Of a stretch of 64,000 nt of DNA, positions 44,773 to 54,616 are shown piece by piece. The position numbers were made by a program, and so were the translations under genes. The DNA lies in the NCBI GenBank assembly GCA_039822045.1, contig JBCBMY010000004.1, forward strand, positions 124,001-188,000. Direction: 5' to 3'. A model generated the notes under the pieces. It was given only the letters and a program-made list of their open reading frames with translations, was not told the DNA's origin and did no database searches. This DNA is from HLUCCA09 sp039822045. GTDB lineage: Bacteria; Pseudomonadota; Alphaproteobacteria; Rhodobacterales; Rhodobacteraceae. Positions within the stretch are counted from its first letter, which is position 1; each line of letters begins with the position of its first letter.

Positions 44773-45699
44773 CTACGCCCAGGTCCGCGCAAGCACGCGC
44801 GGCGCTGCCCGTTCCGCCTGACAGCCCAACACCGTGGGCGAAACCCACCAGTCCGGCTGCTCGGCAGCGATGCGCTCTGCCGCCTCTCGCGTCTCCGCCT
44901 CTGTCGCGAACAGCGCAAAACAGGTTGCGCCCGATCCCGACATGCGCGCGAAAAGGCACCCCGGTATAGCACTGAGCCGTCCTGTAACCTCAGCGATGAC
45001 GGGAGCGACCGATTGGGCTGGAACCTCCAAATCGTTCCGCTGCGTCGCCAGCCAAGCACTTGCGTCCACGACACTTTCCCACACCGGCAACTCGTCCGGC
45101 ATAGGTGGATTGGACCTGGACGCAAGGCCGCGGAACACGTCCGGCGTCGATACCGGCACGCGGGGATTCACGAGGAGCGCCGGCAGCGGCGGAAGTGCCG
45201 CCACATCCGTCAAGCGGTCTCCCACACCGCGCGCCCGGGTGTCTGAGGAGCGCAGGCACATGGGAACGTCCGCACCAAGCGCCAGTGCCGCCGCCGCGTG
45301 TGCGGCAGCGTCTCGGTCTTCTGCCTGCTCCCCGGTGCCAAGTTCAGCCAGCCCACGAAGAACGGCCGCCGCATCCGCTGAGCCGCCTCCAATACCCGAT
45401 GAAACCGGCAGTCGCTTCGTCAGCCGGATCGCGACCGCGGGCGCACTAGGCAGCGCCGATGCCGCCCTGAGTACAAGATTGTCGCCTCCGCTCGGCACGC
45501 CGCCCGCCTCCGGACCGTCGACGATTAGCGATGTCTCCTTGGCCGGAACGAGTGTCACGTCATCCCCCACGGCGCCAAACGCTACAAGACTGTCGAGCTC
45601 GTGATAGCCATCGTCTCGCCGGCCGGTCACGTGCAGGGTCAGGTTGACCTTCGCCGGCGCAAACACGGATATGCCTGAAGCGGGGCCCTCAGCCGTCAC
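44773..45699 (-). CDS. ispE: 4-diphosphocytidyl-2-C-methyl-D-erythritol kinase
   Basis: 308 aa. FAPAKVNLTLHVTGRRDDGYHEL opens the protein as in IspE, and LPVSSGIGGGSADAAA is the GHMP kinase ATP loop; MSGSGATCFALF is motif 3. It phosphorylates CDP-ME in the MEP isoprenoid pathway, feeding the prenyl synthase nearby. GTG 45699 overlaps the TPR gene stop (GTGA). Confidence 0.92.
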   Translation of the reverse strand: MTAEGPASGISVFAPAKVNLTLHVTGRRDDGYHELDSLVAFGAVGDDVTLVPAKETSLIVDGPEAGGVPSGGDNLVLRAASALPSAPAVAIRLTKRLPVSSGIGGGSADAAAVLRGLAELGTGEQAEDRDAAAHAAAALALGADVPMCLRSSDTRARGVGDRLTDVAALPPLPALLVNPRVPVSTPDVFRGLASRSNPPMPDELPVWESVVDASAWLATQRNDLEVPAQSVAPVIAEVTGRLSAIPGCLFARMSGSGATCFALFATEAETREAAERIAAEQPDWWVSPTVLGCQAERAAPRVLARTWA

Positions 45700-47402
45700 C
45701 CGTCGTCGCCAGCCACCACAAGGGGCGGTGCGCCCTCCTCGGCCAAGACCGCATCGAGGCCAACATCCAGCTTGCGACGAATGCGCTCTGCCTCGTCCTC
45801 TTCCGGCTCGAACGACAGCGCACGGTGCCATTGGAACCGTGCCTCTGTCTTGCGCCCGACGGCCCAATACACATCACCCAAGTGATCGTTGATGATCGGG
45901 TCCACCGGCAGCAATTCGGCCGCGCGCTCCATGTGCACCACCGACTCCTCGTAGCGGCCAAGCCGATAGAGCGCCCATCCCAAGCTGTCGACGATGTGGC
46001 CGCTGTCAGGCCGCTCGGCGACCGCTTGCTCAATCATCGAGAGCGCTTCGTCGAGGTTCTCCTTCATCTCGACCATGGAGTAGCCGAGATAGTTCAAGAC
46101 CGACGGCTGCCCTGGCCGCAACTCCAGCGACTTGCGGAAATCGGCCTCAGCGTCCGACCAATTGTCCGACCGCTCATGGGTAATCCCGCGCGCGAAGTAC
46201 GTGAACCACTGGTCTTCGCGATCGTCCGAGTAAAGCGCAACGGCACGGTCATAGGCCTCGGTCGAGCCCTCGTAGCGTTCCAACTGGCGCAACACGTCTC
46301 CAAGCGTGACGAAGACGTCGGCTATGCCCGGATGGCTTTCGGTCAGCTGTTCCAGAACCTCAATCGCAGCATCGTCCTTGCCCGCGCGGCGCAGCGCTTG
46401 AGCGCGGCCGATCTCGGCCACGTGGAAGGCCGGATCCTCTCGCGGCACGCTGTCATAGCTTTCCGTCGCCAGCTCGTAGCGCCCCATATCCTCCAGAAGG
46501 TTGCCGCTCAGCAGCAGCGCATCGGTGTGGTCAGGCTTGAGATGTTCGGCCACACGCGAGTAGAGCAGGGTGTAGCTGTCGGCCGCCTCGCTCGAAAGCG
46601 CGCTGGCGACGGTATAGAACAACTCTGCCGCCCCATCCCGCACATTCTCCACCATGGAAAACGGGACTGTCTCGCCCGACTCCAGTCGAGCACGCAGGGC
46701 TGCAAGGCTCGCGTCGAGGTCGGGCCCGATCGTTGTGTCGATCAGCGTCAGTGCATCGTCGTTCCGGCCAAGCTGACTGAGCACTTGCGCGTGGGCAACC
46801 ACCCCGCGGCGGGTGATGCGGAGCGGGTCCTCGCCATCGCCGGCAAAGACGGCGTCCGCCGCATCGAAATCCCCGAGCACCGCGAGCGCCAGCGCCTTGT
46901 GGTAGAGCCCGAACGCATCGAGGCCGGTTTCCTCGCCCACCCGGTCGAACGCTTCGATCGCCGCGGCCGTATCGTCGCTGCCCAAGGTGACCCATGCGCG
47001 TGCAAGTCCGTCAACGAGCGGGCCGACCGTGAGGCCTTCGTCGATCGCATCGCCGGCGGCGCGCCAGTCTTCCCGCGCCATGAAATCGGCCAGAAGGGCA
47101 AGATTGGCGATCTGGTTGTCGCCGCCCGTTTCGCGCAGCTGGCGGGCAATCGGAACGGCACGCGTGACCTGGCCAAGACCTATATGCGCCATCAGCGCGT
47201 TTTCGAGCAACTGGACATTGCCCGGGTCCCGCATAAGCGCGCGGCCATAATACCGCGCCGCAGCCGCAAAGTCGGTCTCGATACTGGCCTGCCGCGCGGC
47301 AAGATAGGCCCCCGCGAGGCCCCGCATCTCTTGGGCGGATGTGGGCAGCGCGGTGACAAGGCCAAGGGCAACAGCGGCAATGGGGGCAAGACGGCGGGGC
47401 AA
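45696..47402 (-). CDS. Exported TPR-repeat protein
   Basis: 568 aa. Signal peptide residues 1-23 (ALPTSAQ). About ten to twelve tetratricopeptide repeats follow, for example AEADFRKSLELRPGQPSVLNYLGYS and HIVDSLGWALYRLGRYEESVVHMERA. TTG start with GAGAGG six bases before. It is a likely scaffold in the periplasm. Conserved linkage to ispE is common in Rhodobacterales as I recall, with no known function. Confidence 0.85.
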   Translation of the reverse strand: MPRRLAPIAAVALGLVTALPTSAQEMRGLAGAYLAARQASIETDFAAAARYYGRALMRDPGNVQLLENALMAHIGLGQVTRAVPIARQLRETGGDNQIANLALLADFMAREDWRAAGDAIDEGLTVGPLVDGLARAWVTLGSDDTAAAIEAFDRVGEETGLDAFGLYHKALALAVLGDFDAADAVFAGDGEDPLRITRRGVVAHAQVLSQLGRNDDALTLIDTTIGPDLDASLAALRARLESGETVPFSMVENVRDGAAELFYTVASALSSEAADSYTLLYSRVAEHLKPDHTDALLLSGNLLEDMGRYELATESYDSVPREDPAFHVAEIGRAQALRRAGKDDAAIEVLEQLTESHPGIADVFVTLGDVLRQLERYEGSTEAYDRAVALYSDDREDQWFTYFARGITHERSDNWSDAEADFRKSLELRPGQPSVLNYLGYSMVEMKENLDEALSMIEQAVAERPDSGHIVDSLGWALYRLGRYEESVVHMERAAELLPVDPIINDHLGDVYWAVGRKTEARFQWHRALSFEPEEDEAERIRRKLDVGLDAVLAEEGAPPLVVAGDDG

Positions 47403-48040
47403 GACGAACCTCTCATCGATTACAGTCGAGCGACGGTATCCGGCGGCAGTTAAGGAAACAAGGCGTGGGGCCCCGCATCAGCCACGACGGTTGCCCGTTG
47501 ACCCGATTGTGAGCGAGTTGGTCCCCTCGAGCTGTAATCGGGAGCGTCCGCGCCTCAACACGCGCGGAAACCGAACCGGCCAAGACAGTGATCGGAAGGG
47601 GCGACTGGATGTTCCATGGCCATGCCGACGAAGGGGGCGATGGGGTCGACTGCGGGTGGCCGTCGATCCTCTGCGCCGTCAGGGAGACGCTGTGGCTTGC
47701 CCCTTTGACCAGGTCCACCGGCTATGCCGAGCAGGACGAGCATTGCCCGCAAAGCAAGTGGGCATCGCGAGACCTACAACAAGAACGCCAAGTGCACCCG
47801 CCTCGTCGACATCGGATGTGCCGAACCCGCGCCACGCCATTAAATCAAAACATGTCCTAACTATAGGGACGAGCGCAGAACGCTCCTTCGAAACGGAATG
47901 GGTGTTCGAGGACATAACTGGGCAGCTGGCAAACCGTGGGTCTTTAGCGAAACTCTCTCTGCTCTGCCCCCTGTGCTTCGGGCCACTCTTATCTAGAGTC
48001 CGGGCTATGCTCGAGGAGGCCGGGAGAGGAGCGGAGAGCG
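47403..48040. other. No recognisable gene; entry to accessory region
   Basis: About 640 bp separate the TPR gene from the first transposase remnant. Frames here are short or antisense and none matches a family I know. Composition drifts lower in GC toward 47.85-48.0 kb, consistent with inserted DNA. Confidence 0.5.
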
Positions 48041-48530
48041 CTGAAGGCGAGCAAGTTCACGGACGCGCATAAGGCGTTCATCCTGAAGCAGGCGGAGGAA
48101 GGCGTGCCGGTCGGTGACGTCCGCCGCAAGGCAGGTATCAGGCAAGCCACGTTCTATTCCTGGCGGAAGAGGTATGCTGGGATGCCACCGCCTGAGATGC
48201 GGCGGTTGAAGCTTGAGGACGAAAATGCGCTGCTGAAGAAGCTTGTTGCGGAGCTCAGTCTGGATAAGGAAATGCTTCAGGATGTCGCTTCGCGAAATGT
48301 ATGGTCCGCCCCGCCGTTGCAAGGGTCTTCGATAGCGACGCTTGGGTTTGCGTAAATCTATCCGGCCTCTCGCGAGTGGGCCAGCTTTCCGGCCAGGCCA
48401 TGATGAGGTCCGCACATGCGGTTTCCATATGGCTGGTTCGGGCGCGAAGCCCGCTCTCACACCGGATACACCGAATTCTGATCGTCCCTTTCGTCATCAT
48501 CTCGAGCCTCGCAATCCGTTCCGGTTTGAC
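48041..48530 (+). mobile_element. IS3-type OrfA transposase remnant, copy A, with conserved tail
   Basis: From 48041 the frame reads LKASKFTDAHKAFILKQAEEG, an IS3-family OrfA start with CTG where ATG is expected. It continues through QATFYSWRKRYAGM and the leucine-zipper part LEDENALLKKLVAELSLDKEMLQDV, then leaves the family and stops at 48353. No OrfB follows. Bases 48143-48530 align without gaps to 54719-55106 (about 30 mismatches by eye), including 175 bp beyond the stop. It is dead: no start, no catalytic half. Confidence 0.8.
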
Positions 48531-48613
48531 TGTTCGGGATCAGCGCCTCAGCGAAATTGATTTGATTCCGGAAGGGAGGCTTTCTGGCTCATTGTAACCG
48601 CCAATGAGTGGAG

Positions 48614-48712
48614 ATGAGACAGAAACCCGGAACACAGAAGCCGCGCGCCGAGAAGGTCGTGAAGGACATCGGCGGGCGCACCCGCAACCAGCATTCAGCA
48701 GAGGAGAAGATC
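48614..48712 (+). mobile_element. N-terminal scrap of a second IS3-family OrfA
   Basis: ATG 48614 opens MRQKPGTQKPRAEKVVKDI, then NQHSAEEKIR, the start of a different IS3 OrfA (AEEKIRIVLEGLRGE in intact ones). Similarity stops abruptly after EEKIR near 48712, where IS66-type sequence begins in another frame. This is an insertion or deletion junction. Confidence 0.65.
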
Positions 48713-48804
48713 CGCAAACCTGGGTGCTCGGTCGAACTGCCGATCACAAGATCCACCGTCTCGACGAGTTGATGCGCTGGCGTTACGCTGTGCCGGCAGC
48801 GTAG
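48709..48804 (+). mobile_element. C-terminal scrap of an IS66-family transposase
   Basis: DPQTWVLGRTADHKIHRLDELMRWRYAVPAA ends in TAG 48804. It resembles the last residues of IS66 TnpC proteins (ADHKINRLDELLPWRYA). Only the last 31 codons remain. The upstream edge coincides with the end of the IS3 scrap. Confidence 0.6.
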
Positions 48805-49347
48805 CCGGGAACCAACGGCCCGCGCCAGAGCACCTTCGCAGGACGGTCACATCCGAGGCTACAGATGACAACGTCGACGTTGACTGGTCTCGCTGGCACG
48901 AACTCATCCTGTCGATCGAACGACAGCGTGATGGCCGCTTGAGAGGCTTGTGCGCACGATCAACACGGGGCGTGAAGCGACTTTGTGCACGGTGCGTCCG
49001 GTCCTGACAGACGACGCCAGCTTGGAGTGGGTGGGGACATGTCCCCAGCGTAGCGCGACGAACAGGCCGAGCCGCCAACGGCACAACGATGCGAGCCCGA
49101 AGGCAATGCGTCTCGCAGAGACAGCGTATACCCAGCGACCTGCCCCGCATCAAACCGAGCGTGTCCAATGGAGACCTCTGCCCAGCCTGAGGCCCGTGTC
49201 CTCTGACATCACCCGGCAAAGTACATCGGAGCAAGAACCGGCCGGGGACTTGAGAGCGTGGGGACTTGCGATCATATTGTGTGGCACAGCGGTTCGGGGA
49301 CTATACGCCCGGTTGAGAACGCTGACTGGAGGACGTATTCCCCGGCC
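48805..49347. other. No recognisable gene
   Basis: The 540 bp between IS66 debris and the ABC exporter show no convincing gene on either strand. The exporter promoter probably lies here; GGAGG at 49326 is too far from its ATG to act as its ribosome site. Confidence 0.45.
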
Positions 49348-51198
49348 ATGAGCAAGATGGCGCCTTTTCCTGGGCTCGCTCGCCTGCGTGAGCTTCTGCG
49401 GACCGATACGCCCGCGACCGAGGCAAGCCCGGGGGAAATTGCGGTGCGGCTGCTCAAGGAGACACTTCCTCCGCGTTTCCGGCTCTATGGACTGTCCATA
49501 ATATGTATGATCGGCGTTGCCGCCATGACCGGCGCATTGGCGTGGTCGACCAAGCTCGTCGTTAATGACGTCTTTTCCGCCGGAGATGCCAGCGCTGCAG
49601 TAGACGTCGCGCTGATCCTCATGGGTATCGCGGTCGTCAAGGCTGGGGTCGACTACGCCAATGCCATGATCCAGGTGATCTTTAAGCGGTCAGTACAAGC
49701 GGACTATCAGAAGCGGATCTTCGCAGACTTCGTGCGCAAGGATGTCTGGTTCTTTCTCGGCGAGCACCAGGCGCGGTACATAAATCAGGTTAAGATGTTC
49801 AGCAACGCGGCGTCGAGGCTGGTTGTGAACCTGTCCAACAAGTTCATCACTGACGTATTGACCCTGACCGCCCTGGTCATTGTCATGATCCTGCAGGATC
49901 CGCTGATGTCGCTGGTCCTTCTGGTCCTTTTCCCCCTGATCTTTGCCCTGGTCAGCGGATTGTCCGCCCGCATCCGTAGCGTCGCCAAGGACGAGGTTGC
50001 CATGACCGGGGCGGTCGATGCCGTCGCCTCCGAGGCTTTTCAGGGCATTCGCACGCTGAAGACTTACCAGTTGGAAGAGAAATCGATCTCCAAATACCAC
50101 TCGGCCGTCGACGCAGTGCAGGAGCGCATCTTCAAGATCGCACGGCTGACATCCGCAACGATGCCGCTGATGCAGTTTCTGGGCGGTCTCATCTTGGGGG
50201 GGTTCGTGCTTTATGCCTCGTGGCAGACGATCAGTTACGGAAGGACGCCCGGAGAGTTCACCGCCTTCATCACCGCGTTTCTGCTTGCTTATCAGCCAGC
50301 CGAGCGGGTTTCGAAGCTTTGGGTGGATGTGCAGAAGTCTCTCGTCGCCGCGCAACAGATGTATATCGCGCTTGAACGCCCTGCACGCCGTGCACTGGGC
50401 GGGGTGGAAACGCTCGACGATGCGGCGCCGTCTGTCGAATTCAAAGACGTGAGTTTCTCCTACGACGACGACTCGCCCGCCCTACACGGCGTATCGTTCC
50501 AGATCGCACCAGGAGAACGCATCGCCATCGTTGGCCGGTCCGGATCAGGAAAGACTACAACGATCGACCTGGTCCAGCGCTTTTACGATCCCACAGAGGG
50601 GCAAGTTCGGATCGGCGGGTACGATCTGCGCGAGGTCTCGGAGGCCTCGGTGCGCCGTTACATCGCCCTCATCAGTCAGGACGTTTTTCTGTTCGAGGGC
50701 ACCATCCGTGAAAACATCCGCGACGGACGGCCGGACGCTTTCGACACTGAGATAGCACGAGCAGCGCACCTCGCTGCGCTCGATGATGCCCTGGCGTCGA
50801 TGCCGGACGGCCTGGACACGGAGGTCGGACCGAACGGGTCGAATCTGTCAGGGGGCCAGAGGCAGCGGGTCGGCATTGCGCGTGCTCTCCTCAGCGACGC
50901 GCGGATCTACATCCTCGACGAGGCGACCAGTGCCCTTGACGCACGCAACGATCTGGCGGTCCTGGAAAACATCCGCACTCATATTCGCGACGCGACGGTC
51001 ATGTTCGTGACCCATCGCTCCTCGACGCTGGGGTTTGTGGACCGCGTCATCATGCTTGACGCCGGCCAGGTCGTGGGCTTTGACACATTCGCGCGGCTGG
51101 CCGAAGAGCATAACGAGTTCCGCACGCTCTTCACCATAGATGAACAAGAAGCTGGCGCGGAGGCCTCTGAACCAGAAGACGAACGACAGTACATGTGA
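49348..51198 (+). CDS. ABC exporter, MsbA-like (membrane plus ATPase half)
   Basis: 616 aa. Six transmembrane helices lie in residues 1-330. The ATPase has Walker A GRSGSGKTT, Q-loop SQDVFLFEG, signature LSGGQRQRVGIARAL, Walker B IYILDEATSALD and H-loop VTHR. It is a half-transporter acting as a homodimer to flip a lipid, glycolipid or polysaccharide precursor. ATG 49348 is the likely start, but the ribosome site is poor, and GTG 49258 is open in frame. Adjacent glycosyltransferase and methyltransferase genes suggest a glycan product. Confidence 0.87.
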   Translation: MSKMAPFPGLARLRELLRTDTPATEASPGEIAVRLLKETLPPRFRLYGLSIICMIGVAAMTGALAWSTKLVVNDVFSAGDASAAVDVALILMGIAVVKAGVDYANAMIQVIFKRSVQADYQKRIFADFVRKDVWFFLGEHQARYINQVKMFSNAASRLVVNLSNKFITDVLTLTALVIVMILQDPLMSLVLLVLFPLIFALVSGLSARIRSVAKDEVAMTGAVDAVASEAFQGIRTLKTYQLEEKSISKYHSAVDAVQERIFKIARLTSATMPLMQFLGGLILGGFVLYASWQTISYGRTPGEFTAFITAFLLAYQPAERVSKLWVDVQKSLVAAQQMYIALERPARRALGGVETLDDAAPSVEFKDVSFSYDDDSPALHGVSFQIAPGERIAIVGRSGSGKTTTIDLVQRFYDPTEGQVRIGGYDLREVSEASVRRYIALISQDVFLFEGTIRENIRDGRPDAFDTEIARAAHLAALDDALASMPDGLDTEVGPNGSNLSGGQRQRVGIARALLSDARIYILDEATSALDARNDLAVLENIRTHIRDATVMFVTHRSSTLGFVDRVIMLDAGQVVGFDTFARLAEEHNEFRTLFTIDEQEAGAEASEPEDERQYM

Positions 51199-51683
51199 CC
51201 GTCGTCGAGGAGGCGGCGGGCTCGAGACGGGCAGAATAGCGCCGCGCGCCTGCATGTGCGGAAACAGCGACAGCCTCTGAAGACAGTTACTGCAACATGA
51301 TTTCCTGAACGCGATCAGCGCCATGCCCGAGGATCATGTCGGAATTGCATCATCGCTGGGTTGCTCCGGGAGAGCACATCCGTTTGTACCTGGTCTTTTC
51401 TGAATGCGTCCGTCGTCCGAAGCTCAAGAGCCCAACAGCCCATGGAGAGCGGAGGCTTCGACCCACTGGTCTTGCGGTCTCTTCGTGGTGAGAGAAACAG
51501 GAAAGGATCGGTGCTCGATCCCCTACGGATAGCAGGGACAACGCCCCGAGAACGGCTTGCATGACAGAATGCAACAGAAGGAGCCTGATCAGGATCTGAA
51601 CCGCCTTGTTCGCTGTCGTGCATGAAGGTAGTCGGAAACTAGGATGGTCTGTGTCTGAATTCGGGCTTGCAGAGGGGGACACG
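51199..51683. other. No recognisable gene
   Basis: The 485 bp between the exporter and the FkbM gene contain only short frames that overlap on both strands. Nothing suggests a gene, so the FkbM gene probably has its own promoter here. Confidence 0.45.
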
Positions 51684-52361
51684 GTGGGCCGCAAAAAAAT
51701 GAAACGCGAGCTCGTCAACAAAGGACGGGCGCTTCTCCGAGATAAGGGTTGGCCGATCCCGAACAGTTGGTTGCGGGGGGATGAGCAGTTCATCCGCAGG
51801 GTCGCCCGTGAATTGACGAGACGCGATACCGTTATCGACCTTGGCGCCCATGTGGGGATCGCAGCGATAGAATTCTCCCATCATGCAGGGCGTGTCCTCG
51901 CGTACGAACCTCATCCCGAGATCTTTCAGACGCTGCGCCGCAATGTGCGCAACTACCGTCGAATTGTGCCGATCAACAAGGCTATCTGGACTGAGGAAGG
52001 TTCCCTGGACCTCTTCTTTGGAAGCGATGGCAGGACTGACAAACCGACCGAAGGTTCCACACTCATGCACGGAAAATCGAACCTCGACTACAAAGAGTCG
52101 GCCAGTGTCGAAACTGTGAAACTGTCTGATGTGATCGACGGCATCGAAGGCGGGGTGCGCCTGATCAAGATGGACATCGAAGGCGCAGAGGCTCGTGTCA
52201 TCGCCGAACTTGTCGAGACGCCCGCTGTAGAGAAGGTCGACAAGGTCTACGTTGAAACACATGAAGACAGAATCGAGGGGCTTGGAACAGAGTTGGATGC
52301 CGTGCGTAGCAGAATTGAGGCCCTAGGCCTTACCTCGAAATTCGATTTCACTTGGCCTTGA
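51684..52361 (+). CDS. FkbM-family SAM-dependent methyltransferase
   Basis: 225 aa from GTG 51684, chosen because GAGGGGG lies five bases upstream. VIDLGAHVGIAAIEFS is the SAM-binding motif, AYEPHPEIFQTLRRN the following strand, and LIKMDIEGAEARVI the FkbM hallmark. Members O-methylate sugars or polyketides. It sits in the glycan cassette, 4 bp before the glycosyltransferase. Confidence 0.85.
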   Translation: MGRKKMKRELVNKGRALLRDKGWPIPNSWLRGDEQFIRRVARELTRRDTVIDLGAHVGIAAIEFSHHAGRVLAYEPHPEIFQTLRRNVRNYRRIVPINKAIWTEEGSLDLFFGSDGRTDKPTEGSTLMHGKSNLDYKESASVETVKLSDVIDGIEGGVRLIKMDIEGAEARVIAELVETPAVEKVDKVYVETHEDRIEGLGTELDAVRSRIEALGLTSKFDFTWP

Positions 52362-52365
52362 TATC

Positions 52366-53490
52366 ATGCGCGCGTGCATTGTGACTGGCGGCTACTACAA
52401 GCCCTCCGAAACCATGGTGAATTTCCACATCGAGAATCTCTTTGAGGGAAACACGTGCGTGCTTAGCGCAAACGATGAGAAGCCTGCGCCGAATGACCGT
52501 CCCTTTCTCGTTTATCGCAAGCCCAAGGGGCTGCTGCATCGCGCGACGAGTTCCCTCTTGCACGGCACGGTCAAGGTGCCGCAGGGGCGAAGGCGGGCCG
52601 AGATAACCGATTTTCTGAAACAACAGGGCGTCGAGATCGGGGTTTCCGAAATGGGCTCGCAGACGATGATAGTGGCGCCGGTGTTCAAGGCCGCGGGGAT
52701 CCCGCTTGTCGGCTATTTCAGAGGAGAGGATGCCTCGAAAACCTTGCGCAGCCCGCGCCGACGGCGGGCCTATCGTCTGAGTGTGCCGAAGCTGGCCGCA
52801 GTCGTCTCAGTCTCGCAATTCCTGCTCGACAATCTGGCGCGCGCCGGGATTACGCATCCAAATGCGCACGTCATCCCGAGCGGAGTCGATTTGCGCCGCT
52901 TCAAGCCCGCGCCCGACAAGCGGCCCAACAGTTTTCTTGCAGTGGGCCGCTTCATCGAGAAGAAGGCACCAGATCTCGTGGTGCGGGCCTTTGCTCGCGC
53001 CGCACAAGAGCATCCGGCGGCTACGCTGGAGATGATCGGTGACGGCTATTTGCTGGAGCGCTGCCGCATCATCGCGCACGAGGCCGGAATTGCTGACAGG
53101 ATCACCTTTCACGGCTGGCAGCCACACAGCTTCGTGGCCGAGCGAATGTTTGACACGCAGGTGTTCCTTCAACATTCCGTAACCCCCGAGGACGGCAATA
53201 CCGAAGGCCTGCCAACCGCGATCCAGGAGGCAATGGCTTGCGGCATGGCTGTAGTCTCGACCCGGCATGCCGGCATTCCGGAGGCCGTTGAGGAAGGGGT
53301 GACTGGCTTCCTTGTCGACGAATACGACGAGGCGGGGTTCGCCGCTGCAATCGACCGCGCCATGGCGCGGCCAACCGAGGTCGCGGAAATGGGACATGAA
53401 GGACGCGCGCGTGCGGTCAGCCGGTTCGACAACGCCGTTCTCATCGCGCGGTTCGAGCGGCTTCTCGAGCAGGTGTCCCAGGGCGGGTAA
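52366..53490 (+). CDS. Group 4 (GT-B) glycosyltransferase
   Basis: 374 aa. Two Rossmann halves: VPKLAAVVSVSQFLLDNL with HVIPSGVDLRRFKP in the middle, FLAVGRFIEKKAPDLVVRAF starting the C-terminal half, and EGLPTAIQEAMACG, the E-x7-E nucleotide-sugar site. It is a cytoplasmic retaining transferase adding a sugar to a lipid or glycan. The donor is unknown. Confidence 0.87.
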   Translation: MRACIVTGGYYKPSETMVNFHIENLFEGNTCVLSANDEKPAPNDRPFLVYRKPKGLLHRATSSLLHGTVKVPQGRRRAEITDFLKQQGVEIGVSEMGSQTMIVAPVFKAAGIPLVGYFRGEDASKTLRSPRRRRAYRLSVPKLAAVVSVSQFLLDNLARAGITHPNAHVIPSGVDLRRFKPAPDKRPNSFLAVGRFIEKKAPDLVVRAFARAAQEHPAATLEMIGDGYLLERCRIIAHEAGIADRITFHGWQPHSFVAERMFDTQVFLQHSVTPEDGNTEGLPTAIQEAMACGMAVVSTRHAGIPEAVEEGVTGFLVDEYDEAGFAAAIDRAMARPTEVAEMGHEGRARAVSRFDNAVLIARFERLLEQVSQGG

Positions 53491-53615
53491 GCATCTACGT
53501 CGCCGGCGTTGCAGTCGGATCAATTCGAGCTCGTCTTCTCACTCCGAGGTTCGTGTCTGTGTTGTCTGGCCCGCCGGAACACAGGAAAGCCACCTGCCGG
53601 GCTCAAGCCGCTCTC

Positions 53616-54287
53616 CTATATTAACCCCAGCACGAAGACCCATGCCTTCATTTGGTTGTTCTGTTTCTCGCTGATCTCAAGGATGTCGAGCAGCTTGTAG
53701 GTCTCGCGCCCCCAAACGAAAAACAGATAGGGCATGGCCATTGGGTGCGCGCCAAAGGGGTCCATTTCGCCCGCATTGGACGGCGAGTGTGCCATTGTAT
53801 GTTCTATGTAGATTCGCCCCTCTGGCTTCAGTTGCTGAACCCATGCGTCAAGGGCACGTTTGGGTTCCATCGCCTGATCGAGCGAATTGGTATAGACAAA
53901 TTCAAACCTACTCTCCCAATCAGAGTTCACATCCTGGAAATCCCAAACGTACATGTGTGGAAACTGCGCCGCCGTTTCCGATATATCGGTACCAATGACA
54001 TTACCATTCAGGGCCTTTCGAAACCACTCTACTTCATACCCATTGCGCGCACCGTGGCACACCCCGGTCGCACCCAGACCCTGTTCCCTAAGGTCAGCGG
54101 CAATCGCCGAGAGGGTCATATCATCCGCCCAAACGTTGTGCAGCTTGCGCTTGTTGTGGTGGATCTGGGTCGCGCGGTACTCGTCGTAGCCGCCGTCGTA
54201 TTTGTGCTGGTACACCAATTCGGCTTCACGGGGTTCGACCACCTTCTGTCCGAAGGGCCGGACGAGTCGGTTCAGGATTTTCCGCAT
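53616..54287 (-). CDS. SAM-dependent methyltransferase (glycan cassette)
   Basis: 223 aa from ATG 54287, which follows GAGAAGAG. The core holds GATGVCHGARNGYEVEWF, a modified SAM-binding loop, then GNVIGTDISETA, VWDFQDV and FVYTNSLDQ, and EGRIYIEHTM. Alternative starts at 54314 or the longer 54524 are open. The extra upstream codons (PQRIWVLAPGETANNGD) look unlike the rest and may belong to other DNA. It is transcribed toward the glycosyltransferase. Confidence 0.7.
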   Translation of the reverse strand: MRKILNRLVRPFGQKVVEPREAELVYQHKYDGGYDEYRATQIHHNKRKLHNVWADDMTLSAIAADLREQGLGATGVCHGARNGYEVEWFRKALNGNVIGTDISETAAQFPHMYVWDFQDVNSDWESRFEFVYTNSLDQAMEPKRALDAWVQQLKPEGRIYIEHTMAHSPSNAGEMDPFGAHPMAMPYLFFVWGRETYKLLDILEISEKQNNQMKAWVFVLGLI

Positions 54288-54616
54288 GGCTCTTCTCGCA
54301 CTCAGATTCACCATCTCAAAGAGCACCGATCTCTTTCCGGGACAAGGCGAGGGAGCTGACCAAAGGGACGATGTGACGCGGTGGACCCCATTCCACTTCG
54401 ACTCGGGGCCGATGCTCTTGAAGAGGTCAGCCTGTTGGATGACATCGCCGTTGTTTGCGGTTTCTCCCGGCGCGAGGACCCAGATTCGTTGCGGGTCAAA
54501 GCCAGAAGATGTCGGCTGCGGCACGCGCGACGGCTGAGAGGAAGACGTTGTGATCTGAGACGCGTCTTCTCCTCCAACTTAAGCTGGAGTCCGTCCCGAC
54601 CAAGGAGACGGACTGT

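Noticed and set aside
45825..47453. 542-codon plus-strand frame opposite the TPR gene
   Set aside because: Antisense shadow; the minus strand has clear TPR repeats, a signal peptide and a ribosome site.
47341..48072. 243-codon plus-strand frame between the TPR gene and IS remnant
   Set aside because: It starts inside the antisense TPR gene, no domain is visible, and composition shifts along it.
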